Below, in pieces: positions 59,848 to 64,000 of a DNA stretch of 64,000 bases (the first letter of the stretch is position 1; each line of letters starts with the position of its first letter). The stretch spans positions 2,946,001-3,010,000 of the forward strand of contig NC_007498.2 of NCBI RefSeq assembly GCF_000012885.1, given 5' to 3'. The notes below the pieces were generated by a model. That model was not told the origin of the DNA, searched no databases, and saw only the letters and a program-made list of their open reading frames with translations. Position numbers and translations under genes: made by a program. Origin of the DNA: Syntrophotalea carbinolica DSM 2380. Lineage in GTDB: Bacteria > Desulfobacterota > Desulfuromonadia > Desulfuromonadales > Syntrophotaleaceae.

Positions 59848-61521
59848 TTGCTATTCGTCCAAATCCTTATCGAAACCATTGGCGGCCTGGGACTGTTTGT
59901 CCTGGGCATGAAAACCATGACCGAGGGGCTGCAGATGGCGGCAGGGCCCCGTATCAAAAAAATCCTTTGTGCCCTGTCGGCCAATCGCGTTATCGGTTGC
60001 GCAACGGGAGCCCTGGTTACGGCCATGGTGCAATCGTCTTCGGCAACCACGGTTATGCTCATCGGCTTTGTCAGTGCCGGCCTGCTTTCGCTGCATCAGG
60101 CGGTGGGTGTGATACTGGGGGCCAACATCGGCACCACCATGACCTCGCAGCTGATCGCCTTTAAACTGTCGAGTCTATCCCTCCCTGCCATCGCCATTGG
60201 CGTGTGCATGAAGTTTTTCGCCAAACAGAAAAAGTATAAATATGCCGGAGAAGTCATCCTGGGTTTCGGTCTGCTCTTCTTAGGCATGGAAACCATGAAA
60301 CACGGCCTGAAACCCTTGCGTACCGACCCGACTTTTCTGTCCTTCTTCACCCGCTTCGACCCCAGCACCATGGGCGGCCTGCTGCTCTGCGTTCTGACCG
60401 GCGCGTTATTAACCATGGCCGTCCAGTCTTCCTCGGCAACGGTAGGCCTTACCATGACCATGGCGACGCAGGGCCTGCTGACCTTTCCGGCGGCGATTGC
60501 GCTGGTTCTGGGAGAAAACATCGGCACCACCATTACCGCCGAGCTGGCCACCATTGGCACCACCAACATCGAAGCGCATCGGGCGGCGCGCGCCCACACC
60601 ATGTTCAACGTCATCGGGGTCACGATCATGGTGCTTATTTTCCCCCATTTCGTCACCTTTATAGAAAAGATCACCATGATGTCGGGGGTACCCGCTCCGG
60701 ACACCCTGGTCAACAGCGAATTCGTCTATGTGCCTCGTTACCTTGCCAACGGCCATACGCTGTTCAATATTACCAACGCTCTGGTCTTTTTGCTGTTCCT
60801 GCCGGCACTGGTCAAGGTGGCGATCAGACTGTCACCGGCAAAAAAGGAATCGCTGGATGCCGAGCCGGTTCCCGAGTTCAATGATTTCTACGACGAATCC
60901 CCCATCGCCGCCCTGACCCAGGTACGCAGCGAAATTCTGAAGATGGCCAAGAAAGCCCGCCAAACCCTGAACAATGTCATTCCGGCCATCAAACACCGCG
61001 ACCCCGACATGATGACGGGATGGAAAGCCCAGGAGAAGTGGCTCGATCAGGCCCGCAAGGAAATCACCCACTACCTGATGAAGATCTACCAACTGGAGAT
61101 CAATGAGGAATCGGCCAAGGAAATCCACAGTTTCTTCCGCATGGCCAACAATTTCGAAAAAATCGGTGATGCCGTGGAGCACCTGGCGCATTTGTCGGAA
61201 AAACTCTTCGAAAACAAACTGCTTTTTTCCGATGAATCGGTTAAGGATCTGGAAGAAATGTCCAAACGCGTACTGGCGTTTCTCGACCTGATCATCGAAC
61301 AACTGCAGGCCCCCGACGACACCTTCATGCAAACGGCCTCCAGACACGAAACCGGCATCAATCTGCAATTCAACAAAATGCGCATGGAAAAGATCCAGCG
61401 CTTGCAGGAGCGCAACTGCTCCATCGAACCGGGACTATGGTACATCGATATCATGGCCTATCTCGAACGCATCGGTGGTTATTGCTTCAATATAGCCCAG
61501 GCCATTGCCGGCCAGAAATAA
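59848..61521 (+). CDS. Na/Pi cotransporter family protein with PhoU-like domain
   Basis: A 557-aa membrane protein. It has two inverted QSSS transport motifs, TAMVQSSSATTVMLIGF near residue 55 and TMAVQSSSATVGLTMTM near residue 190, each followed by a GANIGTT or GENIGTT motif. The C-terminal 180 residues are a cytoplasmic PhoU-like helical domain (MANNFEKIGDAVEHLA). It resembles NptA/YjbB-type phosphate carriers. It starts with TTG at 59848 since GAAGGAGA lies eight nt upstream. It is followed by its own terminator. Confidence 0.88.
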   Translation: MLFVQILIETIGGLGLFVLGMKTMTEGLQMAAGPRIKKILCALSANRVIGCATGALVTAMVQSSSATTVMLIGFVSAGLLSLHQAVGVILGANIGTTMTSQLIAFKLSSLSLPAIAIGVCMKFFAKQKKYKYAGEVILGFGLLFLGMETMKHGLKPLRTDPTFLSFFTRFDPSTMGGLLLCVLTGALLTMAVQSSSATVGLTMTMATQGLLTFPAAIALVLGENIGTTITAELATIGTTNIEAHRAARAHTMFNVIGVTIMVLIFPHFVTFIEKITMMSGVPAPDTLVNSEFVYVPRYLANGHTLFNITNALVFLLFLPALVKVAIRLSPAKKESLDAEPVPEFNDFYDESPIAALTQVRSEILKMAKKARQTLNNVIPAIKHRDPDMMTGWKAQEKWLDQARKEITHYLMKIYQLEINEESAKEIHSFFRMANNFEKIGDAVEHLAHLSEKLFENKLLFSDESVKDLEEMSKRVLAFLDLIIEQLQAPDDTFMQTASRHETGINLQFNKMRMEKIQRLQERNCSIEPGLWYIDIMAYLERIGGYCFNIAQAIAGQK

Positions 61522-61606
61522 GACGGCGGCATTTCCGGTACCATACGGGGACCCCGCCCCTCAGAAACCACTCCCTTTTATCGAAATCACTCTATAGAAC
61601 GTATGC

Positions 61607-61644
61607 GAGCCGCCAAATCCATGAGATTTGGCGGCTCGTTTGTT
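61607..61644 (+). terminator. Rho-independent terminator of the Na/Pi transporter gene
   Basis: Perfect 13-bp stem GAGCCGCCAAATC / GATTTGGCGGCTC with a 5-nt loop, then GTTTGTTT. Confidence 0.85.
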
Positions 61645-61717
61645 TATCCGTATTTCTTTTAACGCCCCAACTTTATTTTCAAAAATTATATGTCATGCAT
61701 AAAAATAGAAAAGATAA

Positions 61718-61873
61718 CTACCCTAAATGGAGGTTGGCGCTACGAGCGCGGTTGGAAATGATGGTCGAGTCGATGACCTCGCCGCAACAGATACATTTCC
61801 AGGCCTCAAAAGCGCGAACATAGTCATAAAACTTTTCCGTATACATCTTGGCTTTACACTTGGGACATTTCAT
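61718..61873 (-). CDS. Tiny zinc-ribbon protein (51 aa)
   Basis: A small gene read from ATG at 61873 with GGAGG eight nt upstream. The protein starts MKCPKCKAKMYTEKFYDYV and continues AWKCICCGEVID, giving two CxxC pairs, the second as CICC. The tail (SNRARSANLHLG) is basic. Similar small zinc ribbons recur in Geobacter-type genomes, as I recall them; no function is known. It is convergent with the Na/Pi gene. Confidence 0.75.
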   Translation of the reverse strand: MKCPKCKAKMYTEKFYDYVRAFEAWKCICCGEVIDSTIISNRARSANLHLG

Positions 61874-62278
61874 TGTTTAGTCCTCCATGGTTGTCATGAT
61901 AATCATCGAAAGCGATGGTTTTTAATCACTTGTTGCCATGGATACTTTCACCATACATGCCAAAAGACGATGCGGACCAAGAAAAAGAACGGATTTATTT
62001 TTTCTTTTAAAATCGGACACTTAGACAGCACCTCAGGTTTTTTGAGAAGGAAGGAGGGAAAAGGGCCTTTTTCGAGAACGCCATTTTATTGACGCACATT
62101 CAAGGTAAAATCCGACGAATGGTGCGAAGCGAAGATCCGCTTTATATCGTTACCGGCCAGATGATTATAAAGGTGTTTTATTTTTCAAGCATTTAAGGGC
62201 TCACATGGCATGCCCACAGGAGGCCGCCGTAAATTTGGCGCCCTCCCGGACGGGCGCGTCATTAAAATGGCGAAACCG
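61874..62278. other. Gene-free stretch, nothing recognised
   Basis: AT-rich sequence upstream of the tiny zinc-ribbon gene, probably holding its promoter. No RNA gene, repeat or supported ORF is seen. Confidence 0.35.
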
Positions 62279-62758
62279 TTAAGCGATGGAGACAATCTCA
62301 TATTCCCGACCGACATCGCCGGCAATCTCGACCAGATCGCCGCACTGTTTGCCGAGTAATGCTTTTCCGAGGGGGGACGCAGGCGTGATAACCATGACCT
62401 CCCGCTTGCCGAACGACAGACGCAGACCACCCGCCGCCGGGCCGAGAAAAAGCCATCTTCGTTGCCCCTCTTCATCCTCCAACTGCACCAGGGCCGTCTG
62501 GCGAATCGGCGAATTTTCGGAAAACCGCTGCAAGGTCAATTGCCGAAATGCCTGCAAAGCGTGACGTATTTCCTGGGCGCGGTTGGCATACCCCTGGGCG
62601 AGATAGGAGGCTTCCAGTCCCAGGGTGGCATATTTGTTATCGGGGATATTCTCTTCATGAGTGGCGGTGGCATGCGCAGTCTTCGCAGCCTGTAACTGCG
62701 CGGCATAGTCGTCTTCCAAACGGGAAATAATCCGCGTGAGAAGGGCATCTTTGTCCAT
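62279..62758 (-). CDS. GreA/GreB-like transcription factor
   Basis: A 159-aa protein. Residues 1-80 form a helical hairpin (ALLTRIISRLEDDYAAQLQAAK and YLAQGYANRAQEIRHALQAF), and residues 85-159 an FKBP-like C-terminal domain with VMVITPASPLGKALLGKQCGDLVEI, typical of Gre factors. The tip of the hairpin has THEENIPDNKYATLGLE rather than the classic acidic pair, so cleavage-stimulating activity is uncertain. The start at 62758 has no strong ribosome site. It is divergent from the Crp/Fnr gene. Confidence 0.75.
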   Translation of the reverse strand: MDKDALLTRIISRLEDDYAAQLQAAKTAHATATHEENIPDNKYATLGLEASYLAQGYANRAQEIRHALQAFRQLTLQRFSENSPIRQTALVQLEDEEGQRRWLFLGPAAGGLRLSFGKREVMVITPASPLGKALLGKQCGDLVEIAGDVGREYEIVSIA

Positions 62759-63088
62759 GATCAACTCATAGGTTAGGGAGGTTTTCAGATAAACCGAAGC
62801 TACCGGACAGCCCCAGCGATCTTCCGGTAAAGGCATGCGCCGCACAAGTCCTGATCTTTACAGGAGATGAACCAGCCCGCTAGAAACGGCGCGGCCGATC
62901 TCGCACGATCCGCCGATCCCCTTAATGCCGGAGAAGCGGCTGATACTTTTTGGCCAACATGCATGCCGAGTTTCCAGATGCACCCTAACCCAGTTGCGCA
63001 TCCTGTCAATGGAAAACTGCCTCTTGGAGAACAATCTAATCTCGGGTATCTTTATATTTCGATCTTTCGGGAAGAATGGAGCTCTGCC
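62759..63088. other. Divergent regulatory region, no gene supported
   Basis: 330 bp between the Gre-like gene and the Crp/Fnr gene. Promoters for both must be here, but I could not identify a convincing hexamer pair or a Crp/Fnr palindrome. Confidence 0.35.
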
Positions 63089-63757
63089 ATGGAACGACAA
63101 AAAGCCATCAATCAATTTCTGGTCCGTTTTTTCGGGTCCAGTGAACCGGACCTGTATGAACTCATCGACGGAATCAGCGTATTCCAAAAACGGCGACGTA
63201 AGGAAGTGTTGTTTCTGGAGGGGGAAGAGGGGCATGCCGTGCACTTTTTACTGCACGGACGCGTCAAACTCTACCGTGCCAATGAGGAAGGCAAAGAAGC
63301 GGTCATCCGGTTTGTGCAGCCGGGCGAGTTTTTTGCGGAAATCCTGCTCGATCTGCAAAACCGCTACCCGGTTAACGCCATGACGCTGGAGGATTGCTCG
63401 CTGTTGCTCATCGATGTCCACAAACTGTTCGGTCGCCTGCAACAGGCGCCGGACCTGGCCATGCATCTGGTGGGCACCCTGTCCCAACGTCTGATTTTTA
63501 TGCTCAAGCGTGTGGAACAACTGGCGATCGTCGATATTCGGGAACGTTTTATGGGCTACCTCAGAGCCCTGGATGAAAAACACCGTACCGGCGTAGTGCA
63601 ACTTCCGGCTCCCAAGCGCGAAATCGCTCTGCTGCTCGGGACCACTCCGGAAACTTTTTCCCGCTTGCTGAAGAAACTCTCGGAAGAAGAGGTCATCCGG
63701 GTCAGCGGAAAATCGATTCAACTGCTGGCAGGGTTCCATCGCAAAACGGGTAATTAA
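63089..63757 (+). CDS. Crp/Fnr-family transcriptional regulator
   Basis: A 222-aa regulator. Residues 20-130 are a cyclic-nucleotide-binding-like beta roll (VLFLEGEEGHAVHFLLHGRVKLY; PGEFFAEILL), then the long dimer helix, and a winged HTH with REIALLLGTTPETFSRLLKKL as recognition helix region. There is no N-terminal Cys cluster (a single Cys, EDCSLLLID), so it is not an oxygen-sensing FNR; the effector is unknown. The start at 63089 has GGAG eight nt upstream. Confidence 0.88.
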   Translation: MERQKAINQFLVRFFGSSEPDLYELIDGISVFQKRRRKEVLFLEGEEGHAVHFLLHGRVKLYRANEEGKEAVIRFVQPGEFFAEILLDLQNRYPVNAMTLEDCSLLLIDVHKLFGRLQQAPDLAMHLVGTLSQRLIFMLKRVEQLAIVDIRERFMGYLRALDEKHRTGVVQLPAPKREIALLLGTTPETFSRLLKKLSEEEVIRVSGKSIQLLAGFHRKTGN

Positions 63758-63788
63758 GCGCTCTCCCGGGTTTAGCCGAGAACCGGTT

Positions 63789-64000
63789 CTATGCTCCGGT
63801 CAACCGGGCAAAGCGGGCCAGCAGGCCTGCACTGATCGGGGTTTCCTGCACGCCCGCGAGCAGCGTCCCGATATCAAACCCATCATCCAGCAAGGCCCCG
63901 GCATCCTGGGCGATGTAGGAACGCATGATGCGGGCATCGAATTCGGGGTGAAATTGCACCCCCCAGGCGTATTCGCGATAGGCAACGGCATGGTGCGGCT
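63789..64000 (-). CDS. Class I glutamine amidotransferase-like protein (partial, 3' end)
   Basis: Only the last 70 residues are in the window; the 5' part runs off the right edge. The visible segment contains AVAYREYAWGVQFHPEFD, with the catalytic His (FHPE) and Glu of class I GATases, then a helical tail (MRSYIAQDAGALLDDGFDIG) ending LARFARLTGA. It resembles GuaA-type GMP synthase-like amidotransferases. The function of the whole protein cannot be judged from this fragment. Confidence 0.8.
   Translation of the reverse strand, partial: PHHAVAYREYAWGVQFHPEFDARIMRSYIAQDAGALLDDGFDIGTLLAGVQETPISAGLLARFARLTGA

Noticed and set aside
63089-63757. Crp/Fnr protein as the regulator of the shared AAATAGCC element
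   Set aside because: The element is not a Crp/Fnr-type TGTGA/TTGAT dyad, and the gene is 48 kb from the island, so nothing in the sequence links them.

Overview
The window looks like a chromosomal segment of a Gram-negative, mainly anaerobic bacterium of the Desulfuromonadia type (Pelobacter/Syntrophotalea/Geobacter relatives). The clues are a tungsten-type aldehyde:ferredoxin oxidoreductase with its own radical SAM maturase and sulfur-carrier genes, several Fe-type alcohol dehydrogenases, multihaem cytochromes, an alternative complex III, small zinc-ribbon proteins, and a TatA, TonB and outer-membrane porin set. The lineage is an inference from gene content; no 16S gene is present.

Region 1 (about 1-15 kb) is an alcohol/aldehyde oxidation island. 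It holds a CoA-acylating type aldehyde dehydrogenase, two iron alcohol dehydrogenases, an AOR, a ThiS/MoaD-like sulfur carrier, a ThiF/HesA-like activating enzyme, a radical SAM/SPASM maturase and a porin. Between the alcohol dehydrogenases lie a DUF190 protein, a CMD-family protein, a polytopic membrane protein of unknown function and one frameshifted gene. The main discovery is that these transcription units share an upstream element, AAATAGCCAAATAT. In six of eight copies a sigma70-like -35 hexamer follows the GCC core block after exactly 18 or 19 nt, and in most of these a -10 hexamer follows 17 nt later. This defines a candidate regulon with an unknown activator. The AOR leader also carries a structure resembling the Moco/tungsten-cofactor riboswitch class.

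Region 2 (about 14.7-22.7 kb) holds a thioesterase, a DUF362 protein, class II ketol-acid reductoisomerase with a divergent IlvY-type LysR regulator and two matching operator boxes, a palindromic tandem repeat, a KamA-family aminomutase, a B12-binding radical SAM protein, a MauE/DoxX-like protein, a membrane rhodanese and SlyX.

Region 3 (22.8-29 kb) is an operon for an A2-type caa3 haem-copper oxidase: Sco, subunits I, III, IV and II with a fused cytochrome c, and CyoE. A potassium channel follows. Region 4 (29-44 kb) is mixed housekeeping: ArfB, an ACT-domain regulator, peptide deformylase, a MerA-like flavoprotein, cytidine deaminase, uridine phosphorylase, a DISM-GGDEF protein, FmdB, a GcvH-like protein lacking the lipoyl lysine, TonB, Pta and AckA (convergent), a 2[4Fe-4S] ferredoxin, TatA, a DUF3426 protein, Hpt and a DUF1573 protein.

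Region 5 (44.4-51.8 kb) is an alternative complex III operon, headed by an unusual polytopic protein with a C-terminal cytochrome c and followed by tRNA-Arg(CCG). Together with the caa3 oxidase it would make a quinol -> cytochrome c -> O2 chain in an otherwise anaerobic-looking genome. Region 6 (52-64 kb) holds ferritin, a TPR lipoprotein, PBP1b, a large GGDEF-EAL protein, a Na/Pi cotransporter-like protein, a tiny zinc-ribbon protein, a GreA/B-like protein, a Crp/Fnr regulator and the end of a class I glutamine amidotransferase cut by the window edge.
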